This document shows, one piece after another, positions 1 through 11,716 of a stretch of DNA of 64,000 bases (positions are counted from its first letter, which is position 1; the number at the start of each line of letters is the position of its first letter). The position numbers were made by a program, and so were the translations under genes. The notes under the pieces were generated by a model. That model worked only from the letters and a program-made list of their open reading frames with translations, searched no databases and was not told the DNA's origin. This stretch comes from Chaenocephalus aceratus (lineage: Eukaryota; Chordata; Actinopteri; Perciformes; Channichthyidae). The stretch lies in NCBI GenBank assembly GCA_023974075.1, contig CM043796.1, positions 21,189,927 to 21,253,926 on the forward strand. Direction: 5' to 3'.

Positions 1-291
1 TGACGGCATGTAAATCCTCTGGGTAATGGATCTGACTGATGGCATTTGGGTTGGAATCAAATCATGTTGGTTGGAAAATGTAAGGCAATCAAAAACGCTT
101 CCTAATCCGGTTAGTATTTAACAGACTGATTATTGGTGTCAAATTATAGGAACATCGCTGCATGTGGCCATTAGAAGAAAAATGATGCTCAGCGGCAAAA
201 TGACAAGCCTCCACAGGGGATGAAGAGGCAGAAAAAACCCACCACGATAAAAACATTACATTATCAACCAAAACATTTAAATGGCTGCTTT

Positions 292-292
<1 letters not shown>
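1..292. other. unannotated flank
   Basis: I see no gene, repeat or regulatory site here. Short open frames exist but show no recognisable domain or splice context. Confidence 0.5.
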
Positions 293-366
<74 letters not shown>

Positions 367-402
367 CGTGTGTGTGTGTGGGGGTGTGTGTGTGAGAGTG
401 TG
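293..402. repeat. (GT)n microsatellite
   Basis: An almost uninterrupted GT dinucleotide run extends to about 364, followed by a degenerate GT-rich tail with small interruptions (GACGTG, GGGGG, GAGAG). Arrays of this size are common in teleost noncoding DNA and are usually length-polymorphic. Confidence 0.95.
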
Positions 403-640
403 TTCTTGTTATGCTATCTATTTGAGGACCAATTTAGAAGTTAATGCTACGGATTGAGGTATATTTACAAAGTGAGGACCTTTGGCCAATCTTCAAAGGG
501 ATGTCAGAGGTTTAAGACTGCGTTAGAATTAGGATTCGCTGAGGATACAGGTTAAGCTCACAGGCTATTTGAAGGTCCTAAGAAAATGCAAGTATAACCG
601 CTGACGCACCAGATTAGGGGTAATTGGTATCCAGCCCTGC
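403..640. repeat. possible fish TGAGGACC-type dispersed repeat
   Basis: The segment directly after the GT array holds TTTGAGGACCAA near 421 and GTGAGGACCTTTGGCC near 472. A short fish repeat rich in TGAGGACC often lies next to (GT)n tracts, and this resembles a decayed copy. There is no second copy in the window to align with, so the call rests on recall of the family and its boundaries are uncertain. Confidence 0.35.
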
Positions 641-694
641 AACACATTAATATTACTTAAAGACAGATACCTGTTTACACTTTATTTGTTGAAA

Positions 695-835
695 AGGTTT
701 AAAGAGACAGTTTAGCCCAAAAATCATATATATATATTTCCTCTTACAATAAATGTTATTTAGATTGTATAGACAGATTAGATTGTTTTGGTGTGAGTTG
801 CAAAGTGTTGGAGATTTGCATCGAGGGAAGACCGC
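695..835. repeat. decayed fish MITE-like repeat
   Basis: The block begins with AAAGAGACAGTTTAGCCCAA and continues with TTAGATTGTTTTGGTGTGAG followed by TTGCAAAGTGTTGGAGA. This combination matches a widespread fish repeat that I recall as starting with an AAAGGGACAGTTCACCCC-like sequence. Only one side is preserved and no terminal inverted repeat was found, so superfamily and ends are unknown. Confidence 0.45.
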
Positions 836-2038
836 ATCTACTTATGGAAGAGACTTCTCTATGGCCTATAAAACCAACAATTGCCAATTCACAAAACCAT
901 CTACATTGATAAAAAGCACTACAGGTAAAAGCAAAATAAATGTAAAGTTGGGTTAAGTTCGAGATATTGACATATTGGATTCTAAGTAGGTAAGTCAAGT
1001 TTATTTTTATAGTAACTAATGAGAGTGGATGTCACAAAGTGCTTCGTATCTAAAGACCTGAACAGATATAACATAACGGTATATGAAGAAAGCCAAGTCC
1101 AAAGATAGTGATCTTGAGATAACTTTTAAGGGTGTCCGAAGTGTCTACAGATCTCAAATCCAAAGGCACTTATAGAGTTGCGAAGTCCCTCCCCTTCCGG
1201 TGGACCTCCATGGGACCTTATTTCGGAAAAAATATGTATTGAAGTCAATGGAGAGAGAAAGAATATCTTTCGATCCCGTTTGAATTGTGCCACGAATTAC
1301 ACATATGATGTTTGTCAATTTAAAAGATCATTTTGCAAGTCAAAACAAAAAATGTGTCGCAAAACTGTGGAGTGACACATTTTTTTGTGTGAAACGCTCA
1401 ATGAACTACATCTCTGGTCTTGCACAACAACACACGTCACCAAGATGGCCGTCACTACTGTCTTGTCAAAAAAGGGATTGACTACCCTCACTATCACCAC
1501 AATGAAACACGTCCAGAAGAATGTCATGCAAAGCTGCCTGCCTTCCTTTGATTCTCTCTGAACTGCCTGGTCTTTTTAATGTTTAATGTTAACCATTTGT
1601 GCAGATAGCATGAAGTAGAAAAGATCGCAGATGCTAATGTAGCGTTAGCATTTCTCCCCTGGGCTTAAATGGTGTATTATAGAATGATCACACCGGTTCA
1701 AAGGGTTCACGAAATATGACTACTACTCTTACTGTTTAACATTTTGGGTTTTGCTTCACTGCACCAATGATGTCAATCAAAACAAGAGTACAGTAGAAAA
1801 ACTACATTCCTCAACCAGTACTCAACAATACCTGCACATTTTAATTCCTTACTTAAACTCTTTATTTTTAAATTAACTTCCATGTTCACAGGAAATAACT
1901 TGGTTTGGGTTAGGAAATAATCACAGTTTGGGTTAATTTAACTACAGATGTTGCAAAGTAAAGTGACATTGGGTTAAAATAACTACAGGTTGGGAGCAGA
2001 ATCTTAGATACAAGTCTGTCGGATAACTTTTCATAGAT
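836..2038. other. no gene recognised
   Basis: Mostly AT-rich unique-looking sequence. A block near 1180-1260 (CCTCCATGGGACCTTATTTC and following bases) looks like a dispersed fish repeat, but I cannot delimit it. No splice-supported exon or RNA gene is visible. Confidence 0.5.
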
Positions 2039-2041
2039 ATA

Positions 2042-2673
2042 GGCGCTGTTTACACGGGAACGAAACGGGTTGTATCTGCTACTTTTCTCTTTCGTATTGC
2101 CCGTTCGTTCACACGAGGCCGTAACGGAACCGCGGAAACTGACCCCTCAAATGATAACGGGTCCCAAGGTGGATAGATCTGCGGACGGAACGCTCTGGGG
2201 GCCCAAACGGCTCCGTGTGTATATGATCATTTCCTGATAACGATGAAGCCGGATAGCCCCGCCTCTCCCCACCTCTACTGCTCACTGCTGTAGCATGGTC
2301 AGTAGCTACTGCTACTGCTACTGACCATGCTACAGATGTTAGTGCAAAATCTACAGCTCCTCTACCACAACACCAGCAACAAGTGGACATGCAGAACTAC
2401 GTGAACTACATGTTGCTAAATCCACCGAGGAGAATAAACAGAAGGGGAACCAGGCAACCATGGCAACCATGCTCGGGGGGGGGGGGGTCTTCTTCGCTGC
2501 TTTTGGTGTATTTTGTGGCGGAAGTACAGCGCCACTTACAGGCCCGGCATATGTACTACAGCGGGACGAACGGTCTCGTGTGAAGGGACACGTTTATTGA
2601 GCCGTATCCGTGTGAAGGGAATACATTTTTGATAGCGAATTCGGTTTGTTTGCATTCCCGTGTAAATGGGGCC
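2042..2673. mobile_element. TIR element (MITE, Harbinger-like)
   Basis: The left end GGCGCTGTTTACACGGGAAC and the reverse complement of the right end (GGCCCCATTTACACGGGAAT) form an imperfect terminal inverted repeat. A 3-bp direct repeat ATA flanks the element at 2039-2041 and 2674-2676. A 632-bp element with TIRs and a 3-bp duplication fits a non-autonomous PIF/Harbinger MITE. It carries no transposase domain that I can recognise; open frames inside it look incidental. The palindrome at 2288-2335 and a G-run near 2476 lie inside it. Confidence 0.75.
2288..2335. repeat. perfect 18-bp-arm hairpin
   Basis: CTGTAGCATGGTCAGTAG is followed by a 12-bp spacer (CTACTGCTACTG) and then by its exact reverse complement. 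It sits near the middle of the surrounding MITE and would form a stable cruciform or RNA hairpin. Confidence 0.9.
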
Positions 2674-2676
2674 ATA

Positions 2677-5600
2677 ATAGTTGTGTTGCAATGGCCAATG
2701 GTGTCTGAGAACAACAACAAACAAGTCAACAACCATGAATTTCAAAGCAGAGCTGTCTTACTACAACTCACTGACTGTGAACACCTGTCAAAAATAAAAA
2801 AGGTCTTAAATAGGTGATTGATCACATGGAGTGTATTATTTCCAATCCAATTCATTTCACCCAATGGGACTATAACTTGAACTCTTAAGGACTCTGTATA
2901 TTTGAATCAACACATTTTGTTTTCTGAAAAGAAAGGAAATAAAATCCTTATTGTATAACTTTCCTAGCATCTCCTCTTTGGGTTAACTAGTTTGACATTA
3001 TGGTGGCAGCCCAGCCTGCGGCTAATTCACTGCTAAAGAGTTCCAATTTTCAGAAGGCAAATAATCCAACGGGCAAACATACCCCGCATGGCAAAAAATG
3101 ACATTTTCTGGTTTAATTTTATCAGAGCAAATAAATATTGGCTCTACGCTGATGGTGGCTCATGGGCCGGATATTGTTTGTAATTTCTTGAATCGAGTGC
3201 CTTGAAGCCCCAAAGGCGTGCTGTTGCTTTACATCCGCAGTCTCCCAATGAGAAGGAATCCATCTTCCTGACCTCAGCTAATACCCCTAGACATGCTGAT
3301 AAACACTGAATATTTATCATGACCTGTGTCGTTCTGTCTCTTCCAAGAAAATCCAAATACATGGCCACCCTCACGCATGCTCTGGGTTTTAAACAAATAT
3401 TGTCAAAGAAAGACACATGCTTAGGCATGAACCACTCTGTCTCCCTGACACAAACACACACCCCAGGGAAATGTCATATTTACCAGAGAATTATGCAAGT
3501 GTGTTGTAACTTTCAAGGACTGCAAAAGATGGACATTTGTTTTTTGTGGACGAAACTTTCAAGAACAGTGCTTTCCAAGATCTCTCCTGTTTTAGTCTGA
3601 GGGAAACACCACGGATGATTTTAGCTGATGCTCACACACAGAGTTCAAGTATCGGGTGTCTATCAGCAAAGACAAAGTGAGAGCAAAAAAGCAAATCAAT
3701 TGTAGATCATAAGCATAGGACTGCACTCAATGGCATCAATACAAAACCCAAACTAAAAGGCTATTCACAGGCATTATGGTGAAAACTTTTAAGTTTTAAA
3801 TGTTGTTTTCCAGAGTGAAAAGCAGCACCTCACTACTCTGCACCAATTAGAGAGCATTAGCAACTAGTTCCAAGTTCCAATCAGTCAAAAATGCTTTAAT
3901 TAAAAAAATTCCTTTGGAAATTCCTGAGGGTTAGCCAAAACTTAAGAGAGCTGTTTTTCATGTTCTTTAAACTTTAGAATGTTTGCCAAAATGTAAGGCA
4001 CTTCAAAGTCTGATGCTGTAATCCTATACTGGAAGAAGGTAGCTTGCTCCCTCTGGGTTGGGAGTGATTTCAAGTTTCTCGAGGGCTTGCTCATGAGTGA
4101 GGAATAGTATCGCGGATACGAGCAGCAAAACAATGATTCTCCACAAGACTCAGACATGGATCAAGCTCGAAATGGAGCCTTCCTTATTCCCTTTATATGT
4201 ATACAGTGTTTTATAACATGCCAGTTAAAATGCCTACTTTATACTTCTTCTTCCACTGTTTTCTTTGGATTACCCTCCAGGCAAACCCTGGCTTCCCCTC
4301 CCTATCACTTTGTGTTCAATGTGTGGTAAGAATACTGATTTTAGTTGCAATAATCAACACTTTGTTCTCACTGACTTTTCTATCCTAGTCTGTGTAGTCG
4401 TATATTGTCCAGTTGTTCTCCTTACAGGGTGATGGGTTAATTGAGTGAGAGTGGCTGGGCAATCCTTTTGTTGAGTTAAAAGAGCCTTGTGCCCAGGTCA
4501 ATTGCAGTATTCAACCTTTCAATGCTGCGTTGTTCTGCCTTGGGAATTCTCAAGGCTTTTTCCAACTGCTGTAGGTGCCATACTTAAATCTTTTATGCTT
4601 TTTGAATGTAAGAGATGTAATGCCCCTTTTTTATTGGCAATATTATATAACAACATATTTTTATTAGACCGCTTTATGTTTGCCATGCAGCTGGGATTGG
4701 TATATTGTGAATGCTAGGGTACAATTTTCAGGCTTGTAGTCATTTTGTGGGTTTCACTTTTTGTGTCTCTGTTATGTTGTTACCCTCAATCAGCCTATTT
4801 TTAGGTACTAATTTCCATGTGTTTTACACATAACCACAATGCTTTAATTAAGGCAATTTTATTCAATGAGATAAAAAGCCAGAGGCAGAGTTTGGCATCT
4901 GCTGAGAATGAAGAAATTACCGAGAAAGACAGAATCAGTTTTGCTCAAACATTCATTTTACTCTCTTATCTCCGGGTAGGATTAGTGCACTGCAGAGAAT
5001 ACGCCTGTGACCTGTAATTAACATTAATGAATTTCAAACTCAAGATTTCTTCACAATAGTTCAGGGGAATTTCTTGAATACTCTCTGTCAATGTGAATTA
5101 TCCACTTAATTTTGTATAAACCTATTAGAATGACATTAGGGGACTAAGAGCTAATTTAGCATTCAGCTGAAATTCGGCTTTCATCATCGTCCACAGAAGG
5201 GACGTGTAGACTTCATTGTAGCTCATATTGTTAAAAATTAATTTGTTGTTATCAATGCATGACAGTAGGGCAGGGATTGCAATGTTGGAAGGTGTCTGCC
5301 ATTTGAGAGCTCTGTCCACAGTGTTTATCAGTAGGGAGCAGACATAAACAATCCCTTTTTTAAAAACTTTTGTAGTCAGCAGATGTTGCCATGCAAGACA
5401 ATGGTTGTTTCTTCATATCAAGAAACCTTACCAACAAAATAATCAAAATTACATGAGCAAACATTAAAATCAGATGTGCCCTCCTAATGCTCCAAGTAGA
5501 TTATTGTTATGTACGATATATTTTCCTATGAAAGTGTTTTTTTTATAGGTTTGAAATATTGCTCGCAAAAAAAACTTGAAACAGGATGCTGTCCTCAACA

Positions 5601-8600
5601 GTTAAACGGTTTAAAAATACATAAGGCATTCATTTTGCAAAAAGATACTGTAATCTCTGTCATGTGACAGGTAAACTAGCACGACGGATTTCAGAGATAC
5701 ACCACTGTGATTTTCTTCATTTTGCAGCATTATGTCCCTTTCCGTTAATTGTCCATATGACTCCCAAAGACTTGTGAGCATCTTGGCCTGCTAAGGGACA
5801 AATTAATCTGTCAATGTAGCTTCAAAGTTAAAATGTAAAACCAACTTAAAGAAATTAAATAAAAATAAAACTTAGATATTTGCTGCTTTGTGTAGCTTCC
5901 CTTTATTTGTTTTTTTCTTCGACCAGTCCACATCGTTGACACCAAATAGCTCCCCTTGTGGTCAACAAATGAGTCAATTAAAGCCTAAACTTAAAAATTC
6001 TAATCAAAAAACATCTGCATGTTAAATCGAAAAATATATCATGTTTTTGCTACATCTCATCACAGAAGCCAACACAAAAGACAGGCCTTTGTTTTCAGGT
6101 ACACATGGTGCAATGCATCAAGTCAAATATCACTTGCTTGTTCTTTGGGATTTAAGAGTGAGAAATAAGAATGGCAAACACATCTTTAAGGTACTTATTT
6201 AGTAATCAGTAAAGGGTTACCAGAGGCTAACATTCCTTATTGACTTTATAGACACCATTAAGAAAAGGAATGTCTGTTGCTGTCTCACTTTGTCCCGACT
6301 TGCTACATGTAAAACATACCATGAGGTTAAGTCTCTTAGTGTTGCAGTCATGAACCTTGTATCTTTTATAATCACGTAAATGTACTGCAACATCTCAAAC
6401 CCCCGTAGTAAATTATTGGCTTCTCAAAAGGTTTTCACTGCAGGCTCAATTAGAAAAGCAGTTGACTCAGTCAGGTTCCGGAGCACTCCGATCACAACTA
6501 CCCTAAAAACTGAGCAGAACATGTCCTGAATCAATAATGAATGAATCAATAAAGCCTATCAGAGGATGTTCTTCTTGCATACGGTCAATATTTCACAGCA
6601 AATCATTGGCTATTTTCATAGATCAATGGTGGAAAGAGAAATAAACCTCCCAATGCAGCTCTTGCCTTCTCCTCTACACGGTCTAAAAGTGCAAGAAAGA
6701 CTGATCCATTAAAGCCTTATTCCAGAGCCCCTTTGGAGATCTGCTGTGGGTGAACAAGGCATTTTCCTGCAGTCTATTTGGAGGAACCATCCTGATTGAT
6801 ATTAACGCTATGCTATCCAGGGACACCACAGTCTTTCCTAGTATGTTATTTACATGTAATGAATCCTCTTTGCATACATACACTGGACGTGTGTGCAGAA
6901 TCAGCAAGGAGATTAACTCAATCAATGATATAAAAACCTCCTTTAACTCTAAGAGGATCTAAAATAATGCAATTTATAAACTGGTTGCACAACATTATAT
7001 CACCACTTCCTGACTCAAGATGGGATTCCCATTTCATTTACAAGTCTTGCATTATTCGGACAACTTTATTTAGGGTTGAAATGTAGACACTTTGTAAGGT
7101 TTTTAGGAACACAATCAACGCAGTCATCAGTTACATCCTTATGTATACACACTTAAAACAGAGCTGGTGCAACTGACGGTATAGTTACATTATTATTCAC
7201 CTGATACCTGAACAGCTTCACTCAACAGCCACACATTTGGTAGATGATCCTGTCACAATGTATTGTATGCAAAATTGCAAATATACACATTCTGGGTCTG
7301 CAGCAAAACATTTTAGTGTCATTTTATGCAGATCATCAAATATTTTCATACATTATCCCAGAGTTTGTAAAATGGTATTAAATCAAAAGCGATATAACAT
7401 TTGATTAATTCCTTATCATTTCATAAACACACAGTCATTTCTCCTTTTCTATATTCAGTATTAATGTGCATATTTTATAGTTCTCTGTTTATGCCACTCA
7501 TCTTATACAGTGAATGATGTGTAGTGTGTTGCTATGCAGTGAATCGTTCTTTATGACCTTGCAACAATGCACCAAATTTGTCTCTTTTATTCAATATAAC
7601 AATGTCATAAGTTATTTGTGAGTATAATAGTGTTGGACAAAGCTGTTGTATTCTTTTAAGATTGATTTATTCTTCATTTGAATCCCCATTACATGTTGCC
7701 TTGCTACTTTTCCTGGGGTATATAAAAAAAAGGAAAACTATATTACGCAGTGACTTTAAAATGTATTTTGATTTCGTTTTCATCCAGTTTTGGACATCAG
7801 ACCAGACATCAGCGTTGCAAGAGGCGAATCTTCCATTTGGTTTATTTAACCCAGTACAACTCAGGTCCTGATCCTGGCTGCAGGCGAGAGCAAGCAGCTC
7901 AACCTTGATGCTATATTGCTTTCCATCATTCCACCTATTTCAGTCTAAAAACTACTGCCTTTTTCTTCTCTGTACAATCCCTTGAGAGATGTACTACTGT
8001 TTCTTTGTGCAGCGGACATTTGCATTGTAAAAATAAGTGCATATGAGAGCTGGCATTAGTAAATGCCAAATCCTTTATTTGTGCTTGGCTTGAGGAAGGC
8101 CAAAGGGTCATCTAACAACAGCCATGAAGATGTTAAGGAGATGGTACACTTTAGGACACTCAGTTTGGCAGTCACTCTGCTAAAATACAGTAAGGGTTTA
8201 GACAGAGATTTTCCAGAATCCCTTTATGCATCCTTGTGATTGAATGTGCACGTGCAATAAATTAAACACTGATGAGCAAAATATATAGCTGGAAATGCAT
8301 GACTCATTTGAAGTTGAGTCGTCCCATGAGGAAGTTAATGAACATTTAATCTGGTTTGCAGTCCTAAAATATGGCACATGGGTGTATAGAGATGGGTCTG
8401 TGGAGACTATCTGACCTACTTGCTCTAAATGGACTTTTATTTGATACCTTGCGTAAGTTTTAAATTGCAGTGCTGACTGAGCTACAGATACTTTCGAAAT
8501 AGAGTGAACGGGTTTTTTCTGTAAGGTGGGACTTATGATAATTTGTTGATGTTCATCTTAGAGAGCGTTTCAAATCAGTCAATCCACTTTGGCTTGGCCT

Positions 8601-8841
8601 AGAGGCAGAGCTGTAGTTTCATGTCTGGGATCAAAGGAGCAGAACTCTCACCTTGGTGTGCTGCTAAACTATATTTACTGTCACTCAGTTCTATCTGACA
8701 GGATTAGGTAGCTCTCACAGCAACTGGAAATTGTAATTTACACAACTTTAGCCTGGAGCTGAGCAAATGTAGTAAATTCTGCCAGTCAGATGCTGATTTT
8801 GTTTTGCACTAATTCACTGTCTGGATACAACTGCAGCAAGG
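2677..8841. other. long stretch without recognisable features
   Basis: About 6.2 kb of AT-rich sequence with scattered short open frames, none longer than 105 codons and none with a domain or splice context that I recognise. I saw no long tandem repeat, no TIR pair with a target duplication and no RNA gene. It is most simply intergenic or intronic. Conserved regulatory elements cannot be excluded without alignment to other fish. Confidence 0.55.
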
Positions 8842-8947
8842 AATGACATCAGGCCCGGTTCCAGAACAAAATGACTCGGGTGCATCTGAGATTAGAGAGG
8901 GTGCAGTGGTTAAAGTGCTATTTTTATAAGTGGGAGTGGACCTAACA

Positions 8948-9005
8948 CCCTCTAGGGGGGTCCTCACCTCCTCTAGGGGGGTCTTCACCTTCTCTAGGGG
9001 GGTCC
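8948..9005. repeat. short tandem repeat, CTCTAGGGGGGTC unit
   Basis: Three consecutive copies of a roughly 22-bp unit centred on CTCTAGGGGGGTC lie inside the hAT element. A single CCTCTAGGGCGGTCC copy is present in the related element at about 11566, so the array expanded in this copy. Confidence 0.85.
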
Positions 9006-9433
9006 GGGGGCATACACCGCCAGGAAGATTTATTTTTTAAATATTGAAGTTAAAAGCATCAATCTGGTACACTTGAGAGCAAAATGAAGAGATCTATGGA
9101 TCTGTGTGCTCTTTGCATGATTCATGCCTTCCCAGTCCCTATCACGTAGCCTATAAGAGCATGGCGCCAGTTGTTGTAGCCAGTTGTGGTGAAGGCTGTC
9201 GAGGAGAAACTTCTGTGTAGCAATGCAGTGGGAGTCACCGACTCATGAAGGAGACACGGCAAGAGCAGGAGCTTGATGTCAAACACTGATGGTTTATATT
9301 TGGAGCTGACTTACTTTAACCGAAATGTCTACATGCATAGCAGAAGATGCCATCTTACATGAATATTCAGCCAATCTCTGTTTTGTAACCATGAGCTGCA
9401 AATGAGTAGCATTCAGGCGAAGTGGGTACTTTT

Positions 9434-9703
9434 TTAAATATACCTGGGCAGGCTCTGTTTTGCCGAGGTCCTCTGGCACTTGCGGGCCGCTGAGGGTGGC
9501 GGTGTTTGGGCAACGAAGACGGCTGCGGCTGCTCCGCCTCCGTGGGCGAGGCGGGCAAAGCCGGCAAGTCGGGCGTTATTGTCCACGACAGTGGCAGCGG
9601 GTAACGTAATGTCCCCATGATCTGAACTGTTATTACCTGCAGTAGATGCAGTGTTACTGCTGGCGATAAGGACTGGTTGTTTTAACAATTTTCTGATGTC
9701 CAT
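9434..9703 (-). pseudogene. hAT transposase N-terminal fragment
   Basis: The minus-strand frame opens with MDIRKLLKQP, which resembles the start of fish hAT transposases often annotated as zinc finger MYM-type protein 1-like (usually MDIRKFF...). It is followed by a low-complexity Ser/Ala/Gly-rich linker, and the frame ends after about 90 codons. The expected TTF-type finger and hAT catalytic and dimerisation regions are absent, so this is a truncated first exon of the surrounding non-autonomous element. The frame extends 23 codons upstream, but the internal Met matches the family start better. Confidence 0.6.
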
Positions 9704-9856
9704 CATTGACTGTTGTGTAAGCACCTTGCAGATGACGAACGCGCAGCGGCACAGGTCATGCACACCTGACATAATAACGTTACTTACCGTTTAAATTGAC
9801 CAAATAAATGCAGCAGATAATGTTATTTAACCACAATTACAATTTATTTTATTTCA

Positions 9857-9966
9857 ACTAAATTCTTATTATTATTACTATTTATTATTATTATATATTA
9901 TTATTATTACTACTATTATTATTATTATTATATTATTATTATATATTATTTTATTAGTATATATGT
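9857..9966. repeat. (ATT)n / AT-rich tract
   Basis: Irregular TTA/ATT trinucleotide repeats interspersed with ATATATT lie near the right end of the hAT element. Confidence 0.85.
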
Positions 9967-10278
9967 AATATTTTTCACTTTTCATTTTTCAAATGAGGGT
10001 GCATAACGACTCAACTGAGGGTGCAATGCACCCTTATGCACCCCCGTAGAACCTGGCCTTAATGACATTGAACTTTAGTCCTAGTCTGTAACAACATGGT
10101 TGTTTTTGCTTATTTGAATGCAAAACTATTACTCAATTTGGGAACACTGTCTATGTTTCCTTTCAAACTAAATGCATTGTAACATTTAGCTCAAACCATA
10201 ATACATATTTCTTTTAAATGTTTAAAAAAGAGGCCAGAACAGAAGTTTATATTGAAATATTATTATTTTGACACTCAC

Positions 10279-10407
10279 CAATATTCTTTCGACAGGAAGT
10301 GGGTGCACCTGCAAAGATTGAAAACCACAATTGTTTTCCTCGTGACCGGAAGTCTCCTCCCAGAAGTTGCGTACAAGAACTATGACGCAGCTGCTGTCAA
10401 AAAACAT
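10279..10407 (-). CDS. candidate first coding exon (minus), unknown gene
   Basis: An ATG at 10407 opens a 43-codon frame (starting MFFDSSCVIVLVRNFWEE) that ends exactly at a strong splice donor on the minus strand, TTG|GTGAGTGT, at 10278-10271. An earlier possible donor, CAG|GTGCAC, lies inside it. I do not recognise the protein, and no second exon was identified; the next sequence downstream is the hAT at 8850-10060, which would sit in the first intron. It could equally be a noncoding first exon. The case rests on the donor site and on the promoter-like motifs around it. Confidence 0.3.
10290..10400. promoter_or_regulatory. candidate promoter with ETS-type and CRE-like sites
   Basis: Two ETS-type motifs, CAGGAAGT at 10293-10300 and CCGGAAGT at 10346-10353, lie within 60 bp, and a CRE-like TGACGCA lies at 10383-10389. 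CCGGAAGT is typical of TATA-less housekeeping and bidirectional vertebrate promoters. Candidate first exons lie on the minus strand here and on the plus strand at 10848. The motifs overlap the minus-strand candidate exon, which is common for promoters of this class. Binding or transcription cannot be judged from sequence alone. Confidence 0.35.
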
Positions 10408-10600
10408 TTCGGGATGTTGTATTCAAAGTGAGGAAAACTATGCAAAACAATTTGACAGAAGTGCACATGCATTACATTTATAGGCTAGTTAACGTTGTTT
10501 ACTAAAAGCTAACGTCGTTGCTACTGCTTGCTAACATGTTTTTGGTTGCAGCTCTCCACCGCCACCGGCTCACCACTGCTCTAACACAATATATTGGCTA

Positions 10601-10637
10601 GGTAATAACCTTTATATGTACAGTCTATGGTAATAAC
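10601..10637. repeat. 9-bp direct repeat flanking a 19-bp insert
   Basis: GGTAATAAC occurs at 10601-10609 and 10629-10637 on both sides of CTTTATATGTACAGTCTAT. The intervening ATGTACAGTCTAT resembles a motif often seen at the ends of fish repeats, so this may be a transposon remnant with its target duplication. Confidence 0.45.
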
Positions 10638-10847
10638 GTCACACACGTTTAACAAATATATAATTTGTTAGTGCTTAGTACACAAACTGGTTGGTAAAGT
10701 TAGTCGCTATATTTATTTTTTAGCTTGTAGTTAGCATTGCCCTAGGCGTCAATTAGCAGCTTCGTTTAACACATTGACTGGCAGTTATTTTCCTCTTTTT
10801 AAAGTAACACAGAGGAACCGTGCTTCACACCCGGACCGTTATACTGC

Positions 10848-10913
10848 ATGCTGACCAATGCAAGAAGCTGGGAGGATATTATCCTGGGACTGCCAACTTC
10901 GGTTATTTTAATG
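10848..10913 (+). CDS. candidate first coding exon (plus), unknown gene
   Basis: An ATG opens a 22-codon frame (MLTNARSWEDIILGLPTS...) ending at a consensus splice donor, ATG|GTGAGTAAG. Together with the divergent minus-strand candidate 440 bp away it suggests a bidirectional gene pair. The peptide is too short to assign, and an alternative frame is also open through the same exon, so it may be 5' untranslated. The nested transposons from 11195 onward would lie in its intron. No downstream exon was identified with confidence. Confidence 0.3.
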
Positions 10914-11684
10914 GTGAGTAAGAATAATGTGATGTTGTTGTGTTATTGTAACGTTAAGTGGATTTGCGCACACATGTGTAATGCACTGTCACGGTATGTG
11001 CTGTCGTTCAAGCTAGCTGGAAGACTTTCAAGTGTGCATACTGTATATCCTTTGTTTCACTTGTAGTTTTTTTGCTAATGTTAGTTTTGGTTGGGCATGA
11101 ACAGCTTTCCGTGTGGTTATCCCTCCTTGTTGTCGTCTACCAGAGGTGAAACAATTGCACAGATTATTTACTTCTAAATAAATAGTAGCCTATACAGTGT
11201 TTCCCCTAGGATGGAGTCATAGCAGCGGTGCTAAGGCACGTGGGCCCAGTATAATGTGAGCGCGGAGCGCATGGAATATTTTAGTGTGTGCGCGTGCGAA
11301 GTGCGCCACGCCAATTTGTTTCTATGTGTCAGCACAAGAAAGGCTCTTGAGGCCTAGTACCAGGACCGGTTCTAGCTAATTTGCTGGCCTAGATTTTATA
11401 TGTAAAGAATAAATGAAAAATCTCTACAAAAGGCAAATACACTACAAAAAACAGAAACTTGTTGACATAGCTATCATATCCGTCAAATTGTTCAAAGGCC
11501 GTCAAGGCTTCAAATGTATTCAGTATTGTATGAGCTTGTTTTAATTGGGGGGTGGACGTCACATCCTCTAGGGCGGTCCGGGGGTATGTCTCCCCGGGAA
11601 GATTTTTTTTTAACATTTTAAAGTAAAATGCTTCAATCTGGTGCACTTTGAGCACACAATAGCCGCTTTCACACCGCAGGACTT

Positions 11685-11716
11685 GCGGTACTTTAGTGCC
11701 GGCACTAAAGTACCGC
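11685..11716. repeat. perfect 32-bp palindrome
   Basis: GCGGTACTTTAGTGCC is followed directly by its exact reverse complement GGCACTAAAGTACCGC with no spacer, just inside the left TIR of the Harbinger element. Subterminal palindromes may bind transposase, but here this is inference only. Confidence 0.92.

Larger units (their letters stand above)
8850..10060. mobile_element. hAT transposon, non-autonomous
   Basis: The left end CAGGCCCGGTTCCAG and the reverse complement of the right end (AAGGCCAGGTTCTAC) form imperfect terminal inverted repeats. The exact 8-bp duplication AATGACAT flanks the element at 8842-8849 and 10061-10068, the hallmark of hAT insertion. The 1,211-bp body holds a fragment of transposase N-terminus on the minus strand, a CTCTAGGGGGGTC tandem repeat and an ATT-rich tract. 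About 95 bp near 8990-9085 (GGGGGTCCGGGGG ... AAGATT ... TCAATCTGGT) also occurs at 11560-11660, so this and the hAT at 11361-14117 belong to one family. Confidence 0.93.
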
